DNA from: CAIWHR01 sp963741355
Lineage (GTDB): Bacteria > Pseudomonadota > Gammaproteobacteria > Burkholderiales > Casimicrobiaceae
NCBI GenBank assembly: GCA_963741355.1
Contig: CAVUIG010000007.1
Span: 21,472 to 85,471 of the forward strand
Direction: 5' to 3'
DNA: 64,000 nucleotides
In this document: positions 56,466 through 64,000 of the stretch, piece after piece
Layout: each line of letters begins with the position of its first letter
Numbering within the stretch: the stretch's first letter is position 1
Made by a program: the position numbers and the translations under genes
The notes under the pieces: generated by a model
Databases searched by the model: none
Told to the model about the DNA's origin: nothing
Seen by the model: only the letters and a program-made list of their open reading frames with translations

Positions 56466-56495
56466 ATTATACCGCAAACCGCGCGTTTTCCGAAA
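56466..56495 (-). promoter_or_regulatory. Promoter of the fmdB-DUF502-aspS cluster
   Basis: On the minus strand a perfect TATAAT (56471-56466) is preceded by TTTCGG (56495-56490) with an 18-bp spacer, 59 bp before the fmdB start. Confidence 0.65.
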
Positions 56496-56627
56496 TCGCG
56501 CCATTTCCGGCGCGCGCGCCCCGGCGACTCCACTCAGATGGGACCGGCCGCGGCAATTTCAAAATCGCGGAACGATGCGGCCGTACGGTATGCTTGCGAA
56601 CGTCACGACAAGAAGAATCGATGCGCT

Positions 56628-57050
56628 ATGGAACATTACTGGACCTGGTGGATCGTGGCCGCCGTGCTGATCGGCGCAGAGCTCCTCACCGGCACGTTCT
56701 ATCTCCTTGCGATCGGCATCGCGGTCGGCCTGGGCGGCGTGGCGGCCTTTCTGGGCGCGAGCGGTCCGGTGCAGTTCGCGGTCGCGGGCGTGCTGGGCGT
56801 CGTCCTCACGATCCTGGCCCATCGCTGGAGGCTCGCCCGCGCCACGCCGCCGCAGCAGCCCGGGCTCGACATCGGGCAGGCGGTCGTGGTCCGGCAAACC
56901 AATCCCGACGGCACGCTGCGCGTCGCCTACCGCGGCTCCGAGTGGGACGCCGAGCTCGCGACGCCCGGCGCCGTGCGCGCGGAAACGATGTACATCGTCG
57001 CCACGCGCGCGAACGTGCTCGTGCTGTCCGACCAGAAGCCCGGGGCATGA
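56628..57050 (+). CDS. NfeD-like membrane protein (short form)
   Basis: 140 residues. Two or three membrane segments (WIVAAVLIGAELLTGTFYLLAI; VQFAVAGVLGVVLTILAHRW) and a C-terminal OB-like domain (GQAVVVRQTNPDGTLRVAYRGSEWDAE). Short NfeD proteins accompany SPFH/stomatin proteins and appear to work with them in membrane quality control. The SPFH gene follows after about 93 bp, which supports the call. Confidence 0.92.
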   Translation: MEHYWTWWIVAAVLIGAELLTGTFYLLAIGIAVGLGGVAAFLGASGPVQFAVAGVLGVVLTILAHRWRLARATPPQQPGLDIGQAVVVRQTNPDGTLRVAYRGSEWDAELATPGAVRAETMYIVATRANVLVLSDQKPGA

Positions 57051-57143
57051 GCGCCGCGTGCCTCCGTCGTCGCGTGCACCATCAGTGAATTTCGCAACGA
57101 CTGAGACGCGTCGATGATCGCCGCGCAACTGGAGGCTCTCACC

Positions 57144-58068
57144 ATGTGGATCGGCTCGTCAGTGTTCACCGTCGCGCTGTTCGTCGTCGCGATCATCATC
57201 ATCGGCAAGGCGATCCGGGTCGTGCCGCAGCAGCACGCGCTCGTCATCGAGCGGCTCGGGCGCTTCTATGCGGTGCTGGCGCCCGGCCTCAATTTCGTGA
57301 TTCCGTTCGTCGACCGCGTCGCGTACAAGCACGACCTGCGCGAAATCCCGTTCGACGTGCCGAGCCAGATCTGCATCACCAAGGACAACACGCAGCTGCA
57401 GGTCGACGGCATTCTCTACTTCCAGGTGACCGACCCGAAGCTCGCATCCTACGGCTCCTCCAACTTCCAGGTCGCGATCACGCAGCTCGCGCAGACGACG
57501 CTGCGCAGCGTGATCGGCCGGATGGAGCTCGACCGCACGTTCGAGGAGCGCGACCACATCAACGGGCTCGTCGTCGCGGCGCTCGACCAGGCGGCGGGGA
57601 ACTGGGGCGTCAAGGTGCTGCGCTACGAGATCAAGGACCTGACGCCGCCGAAGGAGATCCTGCACGCGATGCAGGCGCAGATCACCGCCGAGCGCGAGAA
57701 GCGCGCCGTCATCGCGACCTCCGAGGGCAAGCAGCAGGAGCAGATCAATCTCGCCGAACGGCGCGCGCGCCGCGGCGATCGCCAAGTCCGAAGGCGAGAA
57801 GCAGGCGGAGATCAACCAGGCGCAGGGCCACGCGGCGGCGATTCTCGCCATCGCCGAGGCGAATGCGCGGGCCATCCTCCAGGTCGCCGAAGCGACCAAT
57901 GCGCAGGGCGGAATCAACGCGGTGAACCTCAAGGTCGCGGAGCTCTACATCGCGGCATTCTCCAATCTCGCGAAGACGGGCAACACGCTGATCGTGCCGT
58001 CGAACCTCGCGGACGTCGCGACGCTGGTCACCTCGATGACCACGATGTTCAAGACGCAGGCCAAATAG
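57144..58068 (+). CDS. SPFH/Band 7 (stomatin/paraslipin-like) protein (one frame break)
   Basis: About 308 codons. One N-terminal membrane segment (VFTVALFVVAIIIIGKAI) leads into the SPFH domain: VPQQHALVIERLGRFYAVLAPGLNFVIPFVDRV, DVPSQICITKDNTQLQVDGILYFQVTDP and TLRSVIGRMELDRTFEERDHIN, read in parts. A coiled coil (QITAEREKRAVIATSEGKQQEQ) precedes a break near 57765, after which AAIAKSEGEKQAEINQAQGHA continues to the stop at 58068. The ATG at 57144 is chosen for its GGAGG ribosome site; 57114 is an alternative. It oligomerises at the inner membrane and probably partners the NfeD protein upstream. Confidence 0.93.
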
Positions 58069-58080
58069 AGGGACAAGGCG

Positions 58081-58848
58081 ATGCAGCTGAAGGGCAGCAC
58101 ATTCATCGTTACCGGCGGCGCGTCGGGGCTGGGCGAGGCGACGGCGCGGATGGTCGTCGCCGGCGGCGGCAATGCGGTCCTCGCCGATCTCAAGGAAGCC
58201 GAAGGGAACGCGCTCGCGAAGGAGCTCGGCGCGAAGGTGAAATTCGTCCGGACCGACGTCACCGACGAGGCGAGCGCGCAGGCCGCGGTCGCGGCCGCGC
58301 TGGAGGCATTCGGCGCGATCCACGGCCTGGTCAACTGCGCGGGCATCGTCTACGGCGAGAAGGTCGTCGGCAAGGACGGACCGGCGACCCTCGCCGGATT
58401 CGTCCGCGTGATCAACATCAATCTCATCGGCACGTTCAACGTGACGCGCCTCGCCGCCGCGGCGATGACCAAGAACGCGCCGAACGAGGAGGGCGAGCGC
58501 GGCGTGATCGTCAACACCGCGTCGGTCGCCGCGTTCGACGGGCAGATCGGTCAGGCGGCCTACAGCGCGTCGAAGGCGGGCGTGGCCGGGATGACGCTGC
58601 CGATGGCGCGCGATCTTTCACGCAGCGGCATTCGCGTGATGACGATCGCGCCCGGCCTCTTCGAGACGCCGATGGTCGGGCAGATTCCGCCGGAGATCGC
58701 CGAATCGCTCGGCAAGATGGTGCCGTTTCCGCCGCGCCTCGGCCGACCGTCCGAGTTCGCGTCGCTGGTCGCCGAGATCGTGCGCAACGTGATGCTGAAC
58801 GGCGAGGTGATCCGCCTCGACGGCGCGATCCGGATGGCGCCGAAGTAA
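58081..58848 (+). CDS. Short-chain dehydrogenase, 3-hydroxyacyl-CoA dehydrogenase type-2-like
   Basis: 255 residues, intact. Rossmann nucleotide site TGGASGLGEATA, NCAG, the catalytic serine in VNTASVAAFDGQIGQ and the YSASKAG tyrosine-lysine pair are all present. The long stretch DGPATLAGFVRVININLIGTFNV and PGLFETPMVGQIP match the type-2 3-hydroxyacyl-CoA dehydrogenase (HSD10-like) subfamily, which oxidises short or branched 3-hydroxyacyl-CoA with NAD. It starts 12 bp after the SPFH gene. Confidence 0.9.
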   Translation: MQLKGSTFIVTGGASGLGEATARMVVAGGGNAVLADLKEAEGNALAKELGAKVKFVRTDVTDEASAQAAVAAALEAFGAIHGLVNCAGIVYGEKVVGKDGPATLAGFVRVININLIGTFNVTRLAAAAMTKNAPNEEGERGVIVNTASVAAFDGQIGQAAYSASKAGVAGMTLPMARDLSRSGIRVMTIAPGLFETPMVGQIPPEIAESLGKMVPFPPRLGRPSEFASLVAEIVRNVMLNGEVIRLDGAIRMAPK

Positions 58849-58978
58849 TTTCCGCTTCGTTCGGCGAGTTGAAGCGTCGTTCCGGCGCGGGCCGCAACGG
58901 GACTTGGCGTTGGCAGCGTTGGCGCGTTGACGGGCTCAGCAACAGTGTCGCGGCCAATCCCCGGCCCTCTGACTCAGG

Positions 58979-59450
58979 TCAAGGCCCGCAATCCTGGGGC
59001 GCCGGCCCCGCGCGCGAAAGATTGATTGTGCCGGACGCTCCCGCGTTGCTATTGATGGTGCCCGATTGCCCTGCGTTGGAGCCCGCGGTGAAATTGAATG
59101 TCACTGTGCGGTATTGCAGTCGGAGAAGGTCGCCGTTGCCGTGCCGACCACCTGAGTGCTGACGGTGAAAGCGGGGTCGGAGTCGACTTCTCCTATTCCG
59201 GCTACTGGAGATCCGGATACACCTGCACGAAGAACCCCTGTCCGCTCGTCCGCGGGTCGAACCACCAGCCCGTGAGTCCAACTTGGTGGAGATCGATTCC
59301 AACACCCTGCGCCGCCGGCAAGATGCCTTGTCCGCTCATTGCGAGCCGGTACCCGGTGCCGGTGAGGACGTGCTGGTTAAGGTCGGCCGCGAGCGCGGTC
59401 CCGGCGAGCGTTCCAACTCTCGTGCGGAAGGAGGAGTCCGCGATTGATTC
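58979..59450 (-). pseudogene. Truncated SGQG-domain protein remnant
   Basis: The first part reads LAGTALAADLNQHVLTGTGY and GWWFDPRTSGQGFFVQVYPD, a copy of the start of the array proteins, then stops at a TAG. The rest, VVGTATATFSDCN and TINLSRAGPAPQDCGP ending at 58979, is the last strand region of a different family member. The central ~70 residues are missing and no proper start codon or signal peptide precedes it. This is loss of sequence, not just a frame change. Confidence 0.7.
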
Positions 59451-61075
59451 ACGGACAGGTCACCCCCGCCGGTTGCGTCAGGCGCGTGAGGTTCATACTC
59501 CCCGTGCCATATCCGAGCACCGAGTTGAAATCCACCCTACCGTGGTTGCAGTCGGTGAAGGTGAACGTGAGCGCGCCCCAAGGGTTGGGCACGACCTGGT
59601 GAGGATCGAAATTTGGAATCCAGCGCCCGCCGGAGGGCTGAACGACATCCGTGATGACCGCCGTGATACCGCTGTAGGTGCCCACGCCGACGATCGAAGC
59701 TTGCTGGGTGCCGGCCGGGTTGAACGCGAACCATCCGGCCAACAGACGATTATTCTGCAAGATCTCTATGAAGAAGCCCTGGCCAGTTTGCGCCGGGATC
59801 GAACCAGGAGCCGGTGAATCCGGGTCCGATAGCCACGGGCGAAGCGGAAGGCTCATACAGCTCCGCGCTGTTGAGCGCAACAAAGTCTTCGGGTGTTACG
59901 CCACCCGCGAGGAGCACTCGACCGTCGCAGCAATGGCTGCGCGACCGTCGTCCGCGTTCAGGCTGCAGGTGCTGTCCACGTTCCGGTGTCCGAGTCATAC
60001 AACTCGGCAGAACTGGGCAACTCTGCCGAGCTCCTCCCGCAACCAGTACCTTGCCATTGGGCAGCAGTGTCGCCGTGTGGCAGCAGTCGCCGCGTTACAG
60101 TGAGATGTCGGTATCCATGAAGTTCTGTGTGGCCGGATCATACAGTTTCGCGGCCGCACGAGTAGATGCCAACGCCCCGTTATGAGGACCTTGCCGTCGG
60201 GCAATAGTGTGGCGGTATGCCAGCCTAGGACAAGGGCGGTCCCGACTCCCTTCCAGGAGTCAGAAACCGCGTCATACACCTCTGCTCTGCTCGGTTCGGG
60301 TGCAGTTTCCCAAGCGGGGCCTGGGTCAGATCTTCCGCCGGCAACCAAGACGCTGCCGGTTGGGAGCAGCGTCGCGGTGCTGTCATAGTGGTCAGAGGTC
60401 GGCGTTGCGGCGGGGAGCCAAATAAGGGTTGCGGGTCGTCAGATACGCGTTGAAGTTCCCGCCAGCCCTGTTATCGTAGACATTGAAGACCTTGCCGTTT
60501 TCAACCAGCGTATACGTGTATACGGGTCCGGGGCCAGGGGGGAACGGTGTGGGACTCCACGTCCGGTGACCGTAGCCGTACAATCGGAAAACAGGATGTC
60601 GTCGAAGCGGTGCCCAACTTCCAGGACTGCCGATTCCCAGGAGCGATCGCCGTGTGATGATAGACCCCGAGCTAAGCGATGCCGGTGACGCTCCACGTCC
60701 CGGTGGCGAGGTCATACAGCTCCGCGCTGTTGAGGGGTCTTGTGAGGCCATCGCCGAAGCCGCCCACTACCAGGACCTGGCCGCTGGGCAGTAATGTTGC
60801 CGGGTGAGAGCCACGTGCCGGTGAGAGCCCGTGCTGGTTAAGGTCGGAAGCGCCGTCAGCGCCTCTGTGCCCAGCGAGAAAGGGAACGTCTTGACCAGAG
60901 CCTGGTGCATGAATACGGCCATCGACGCGATCAGAGTCAGTATCAGACCGGTGTGAAGTCGAGAGGCAAATAATGTGGCAGCCTTGGCGCTTGCGTACGC
61001 GTTTGATGAGCGGCCTTTGTGGAAGAGGTGAATCTGAAACGGGCGCGGTAACATACTGGCAACTTTTTTCGGCAT
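59449..61075 (-). pseudogene. Kelch-repeat protein with C-terminal SGQG-like domain (frame-broken)
   Basis: An N-terminal hydrophobic segment (LHTGLILTLIASMAVFMHQAL) follows a start at 61075. Kelch/galactose-oxidase-like repeats are visible in pieces: LLPSGQVLVVGGFGDG with LNSAELYDLATGTWSVTG; VAGGRSDPGPAWETAP with HTATLLPDGKVLITG; and RVLLAGGVTPEDF with LNSAELYEPSA. The C-terminal domain, after a break near 59795, is PGFTGSWFDP then TGQGFFIEILQNNRLLAGWF and GALTFTFTDCNHGRVDFNSV, ending TQPAGVTCP at 59449. At least six frame changes occur, and the repeat near 60400-60660 is hard to read in any frame, so decay is possible. Propeller proteins of this type are secreted; substrate unknown. Confidence 0.6.
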
Positions 61076-61089
61076 GTCCGTGCTCCTTG

Positions 61090-61213
61090 CGTTCGACACG
61101 GCCAAAGGGCGGCGGGCGAGTGAGGCAGGCATCGCGATCGCCAGCGTCAAACGGCGGATCAGGCTGCCGAGCGCCTTGACCTTCGTCGCGGATGCATTGC
61201 GTTTCATCGTCAT
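61090..61213 (-). pseudogene. Orphan signal-peptide end of an SGQG array gene
   Basis: The text MKRNASATKVKALGSLIRRL, then TLAIAMPASLARRPLAV, is the same leader as in the complete array genes (AFATKVKALGSLIRGLTLAI...). It then runs directly into the upstream region of the kelch gene. The two SGQG domains that should follow are absent, so this is a deletion scar with only the 5' end left. Confidence 0.65.
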
Positions 61214-61251
61214 CTCTCGCGGGCTGAACGCGGGACACGTCAACAGGTGTC

Positions 61252-62292
61252 TTAATCCCAACAGTCTAGGGGTGCGCCAGACCGCACTAAGGCAAGCTTC
61301 CCCGACGCGCCAACGCTGCTTCCGCCCGTAAAGTTGAAACTCAACTCCAAGGAGCATTCATTGAAGAAACTCAAAGCAGCGCTACCCACCGGCACCACTG
61401 TCGGGACAGGCTCGCCTTGGTCGAACAAACCCCCGGTGCTCTCGTAGAGTTGCACGGGGATCGGGCTTAAAGCGGCGAAATAATGCGGCAACTCTGCGAC
61501 TCCGGTGTACCAGCGCTGTCCGGCGGGTCCGGCATCCGCGCCGTTCGGCGCATAGGTCATCCAGGCGAAGAAGATCACGTTGGAAGACCAGTTGACCTCC
61601 ATTGCGAGACCTTGGCCCGACGTTGCGTCATCAGCCAGTTCGCGGAGAGTCCGTGCCATAAGCCTGGAAGATCGCGAGGAACCGGGGCCGTTGCCGAGCA
61701 GGTCTCGTTCTGCATCAAACGGATCAAGGCTATGGTCGACGCGCGACCCATGAGGTTGTACGTCAACTCACCGCTGGTACACGAGTCGAAGCTCAACGTC
61801 GCGGTTCCGATCGGCTGCGCGGTCGTAATCGGCGGGGCATTGAAGTTGCCGCCCGTGTTCTGATAGATCGTCAGCGCCACCTGAGTCTGTCCGCTCACCA
61901 CCGTTCCGCTGAGCGAGTACCAGCGCTGGTGTTCGGCTCCGCCAGCGACAACGTCGTAAGTGAGCCAGCTGGCCTGCACGATGCCCTTTCCGGGTGCCAG
62001 GAGATCCGGATACACCTGCACGAAGAACCCCTGCCCGCTCGTCCGCGGGTCGTACCACCAGCCCGTGAGTCCATATTGGTTGAGATCGATTCCTGCACCG
62101 AGTGCCGCCGGCAAGATGCCCTGTCCGCTCATTGCGGGCGGGTACCCGGTGCCGGTGAGGCCGTGCTGATTCAGATCGACGGCTAGCGCGGTCCCGGCGA
62201 GTGACGCAGGGAGGATCACGATCGCCAGCGTCAAACCACGGATCAGGGAGCCGAGGGCCTTGACCTTCGTCGCGAATGCGCTTGAGTTCCAT
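61252..62292 (-). CDS. Secreted protein with two SGQG domains (frame-broken)
   Basis: About 346 codons. The ATG at 62292 has GGGAG eight bases before it. Leader ATKVKALGSLIRGLTLAIVI ends SLAGTALA. A short repeat DLNQHGLTGTGYPPAMSGQG is followed by domain 1 (GWWYDPRTSGQGFFVQVYPD, GIVQASWLTYD, HQRWYSLSGTV, TLSFDSCTSGELTYNLMGR) and, after a break near 61640, domain 2 (ATSGQGLAMEVNWSSNVIFF, AWMTYAPNG, GQRWYTGV, LELSFNFTGGSS), ending APLDCWD at 61252. Each domain is about 115 residues with SGQG, A-x-W-x-TY and RWY motifs. I know no function for the family. It has close copies on either side. Confidence 0.75.
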
Positions 62293-62423
62293 CGTCGTCT
62301 CTCCCTGGGCCTAAAGAGCGTGGTAGGGGCGGGTCGCACCGAAGCACCGTCACCCGGATCGGCGTCTTCCAGATCCGCTGACACGGCCAGGTTGGCTGGA
62401 CTCGGCGCACCGCAGCGGGTGCC

Positions 62424-63455
62424 TTAATAGTCCCAACAGCCCGCTCCGCCGGATCCCCAGTCGATAAGGAAATCGTTCCCGACGCGCCAATACTGCTTCC
62501 GCCCGTAAAGTTGAAACTCAACTCCAGGTCGCAGTTATTCAGGAAACTCAAAGTAGCGCTGCCCACCGGCACCGTTGTCGGGACAGGCTCACCTTGGTCG
62601 AACAAACCCCCGGTGCTCTCGTAGAGTTGCACGGGGATCGTAGTCCAAATTGCCCGGTAACACTTTCCTACTCCGGTGTACCAGCGCTGTCCGGCGGGTC
62701 CGGCATCCGCGCCGTTCGGCGCATACGTCATCCAGGCAAAGAAGATCACGCTCGGAAATGGGGTTGACCTCCACTGTGAGACCTTGGCCCGACGTTGCAG
62801 CGTCATAATAGTCCCCGGAAAGCCAGAAAGCGTCGAGGTCGTTGGGCGGGGGCGTGGCCGAGCAGGTCAAGTTCTGCAACAAACGGGTCAAGGCGATGGT
62901 CGACGCGCGACCCATGAGGTTGTACGTCAACTCACCGCTGGTACACGAGTCGAAGCTCAACGTCGCGGTTCCGATCGGCTGCGCGGTCGTGATCGGCGGG
63001 GCATTGAAGTTGCCGCCAGTGTTCTGATAGATCGTCAGCGCCACCTGAGTCTGTCCGCTCGCCACCGTTCCGCTGAGCGTGTACCAGCGCTGGTGTTCGG
63101 CTCCGCCAACGACATCGTCGTAAGTGAGCCAGCTGGCCTGCACGATGCCCTTTCCGGGTGCCAGGAGATCCGGATACACCTGCACGAAGAATCCCTGCCC
63201 GCTAGTCCGCGGGTCGTACCACCAGCCCGTGAGTCCATCTTGGTGGAGATCGATTCCTGCACCCTGCGCCGTCGGCAAGTTGTCCTGTCCGCTCATTGCG
63301 GGCTGGTACCCGGTGCCGGTGAGACCGTGCTGATTCAGATCGACGGCTGGCGCGGTCCCGGCGAGTGACACAGGGACGATCACGATCGCCAGCGTCAAAC
63401 TGCGGATCAGGCAGCCGAGGGCCTTGACCTTCGTCGCGAATGCATTGAGTTCCAT
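62424..63455 (-). CDS. Secreted protein with two SGQG domains, tandem copy (frame-broken)
   Basis: A close paralogue of the gene at 61252-62292, with the same leader (AFATKVKALGCLIRSLTLAI), the same DLNQHGLTGTGY repeat and the same two domains (GWWYDPRTSGQGFFVQVYPD; DAATSGQGLTVEVN). The DNA match between the two genes is very high through domain 1. Breaks occur near 62760 and 62475; the corrected ending is GSGGAGCWDY with the stop at 62424. An ATG at 63461 is possible; 63455 has the better ribosome-site spacing. Confidence 0.75.
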
Positions 63456-63499
63456 CGCCATATCTCCCTGGCTAGACGTGGGACACGTCAACGGGTGCC

Positions 63500-64000
63500 T
63501 TAATCCCAACAGCCGGCTCCGCCTGGGGGCGCGCCAGGCCACCCCGACGCAATCTTCCCCTGATGTTCCAACGCTGCTTCCGCCCGTAAACTTGAAACTC
63601 AACTCCAGGTAGCAGTCATTAATGAAATTCAAAGTGGCGCTGCCCACCGGCACCGTTGTCGGGACAGGCTCACCTTGGTCGAACAAACCTCCTGTAATTT
63701 TAAAGAGTTGCACTTTTTCGTCCTCTGTAAGTTTCCGACTCCGGTGTACCAGCGCTGTCCGGCGGGTCCTTCATCGGCGCCGTTCGGTGCATAAGTCATC
63801 CATGCGAAGAAGATCACGTTCGAAATCCAGTTGACCTCCATTGCGAGACCTTGGCCCGACGTTGCGTCTATCGAGCCAGTTCCCGGAGAGTCCGCTTTCA
63901 GGATAGCGGGGAACTGGGGCCGTCGCCGCCGAGCAGAACACGTTCGGCATCAAACGGGTCAACGCTATGGTCGACGTGCGACCCATGAGGTTGTACGTCA
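63500..64000 (-). CDS. Further SGQG-domain array gene (partial, cut by window edge)
   Basis: The 3' part of a third tandem copy. Visible: MGRTSTIALTRLMPN at the edge, then SGNWLD, ATSGQGLAMEVNWISNVIFF, AWMTYAPNGADEG, QRWYTGV, and after breaks near 63880 and 63710, TGGLFDQGEPVPTTVPVGSA and ELSFKFTGGSSVGTSG. The corrected ending GGAGCWD stops at 63500. The 5' end lies beyond the window. Confidence 0.7.

Noticed and set aside
58979..64000. Insertion sequence or prophage as cause of the repeats at the right end
   Set aside because: No transposase, integrase, phage gene or terminal inverted repeat was seen; the repeats are tandem paralogous genes.

Overview
The window is GC-rich chromosomal DNA from a betaproteobacterium, most likely Burkholderiales-like. 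Evidence: a betaproteobacterial-looking rRNA operon (16S, tRNA-Ile, tRNA-Ala, 23S, 5S), the block rimP-nusA-infB-rbfA-truB-rpsO-pnp, and the order fmdB-DUF502-aspS-nudB. I could not search databases, so genus and species are not called. Single-base insertions and deletions break very many genes, including ones a living cell cannot lack (nusA, truB, aspS). Most breaks are therefore probably consensus errors of a long-read assembly. I give such genes as one locus with the frame changes described, and reserve 'pseudogene' for loci that also lack sequence.

Layout. 1-6.5 kb: a regulatory cluster with the tail of an RsbW-like kinase, a STAS antagonist, an ECF sigma factor, a membrane anti-sigma factor with a long AASDGR repeat tail, a secreted metallopeptidase/propeller/barrel protein, and a PrsW-type membrane protease. 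6.5-9.7 kb (minus): two secreted proteins with repeated ESGWG domains, one fused to an alpha/beta hydrolase. 10-11.6 kb (minus): a RubisCO-like protein and a cupin, the pair known from the methylthioadenosine-isoprenoid shunt. 11.7-21.5 kb: a MarR regulator, a palindromic operator, and an operon for 4-hydroxybenzoyl-CoA reductase (hcrCAB-like), a 1191-residue NfnB-NfnA-like fusion that may supply ferredoxin electrons, and an aryl-CoA ligase. Together they look like a complete step for activating and dehydroxylating 4-hydroxybenzoate.

21.6-26.7 kb: a CBS protein, serC-serA, an acyltransferase, a tiny lipoprotein and a phosphopantetheinyl transferase. 26.8-33.1 kb: the rRNA operon. Its 23S gene carries two intervening sequences, at helix 25 and helix 45, the second holding a four-helix-bundle protein gene. 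33.2-39.4 kb (minus): a very large secreted M11-like protease with Ig-like and F5/8C modules, and a HerA-like ATPase. 39.6-48.7 kb: the translation/RNA-decay block. 48.9-51.5 kb: an orphan TRAP binding protein and fumC. 51.5-56.4 kb (minus): fmdB, DUF502, aspS, a secreted ribonuclease with its barstar inhibitor, nudB and a SIMPL protein. 56.6-58.8 kb: NfeD, SPFH protein and a short-chain dehydrogenase. 58.9-64 kb (minus): a decaying tandem array of secreted SGQG-domain proteins with a kelch protein inside it.
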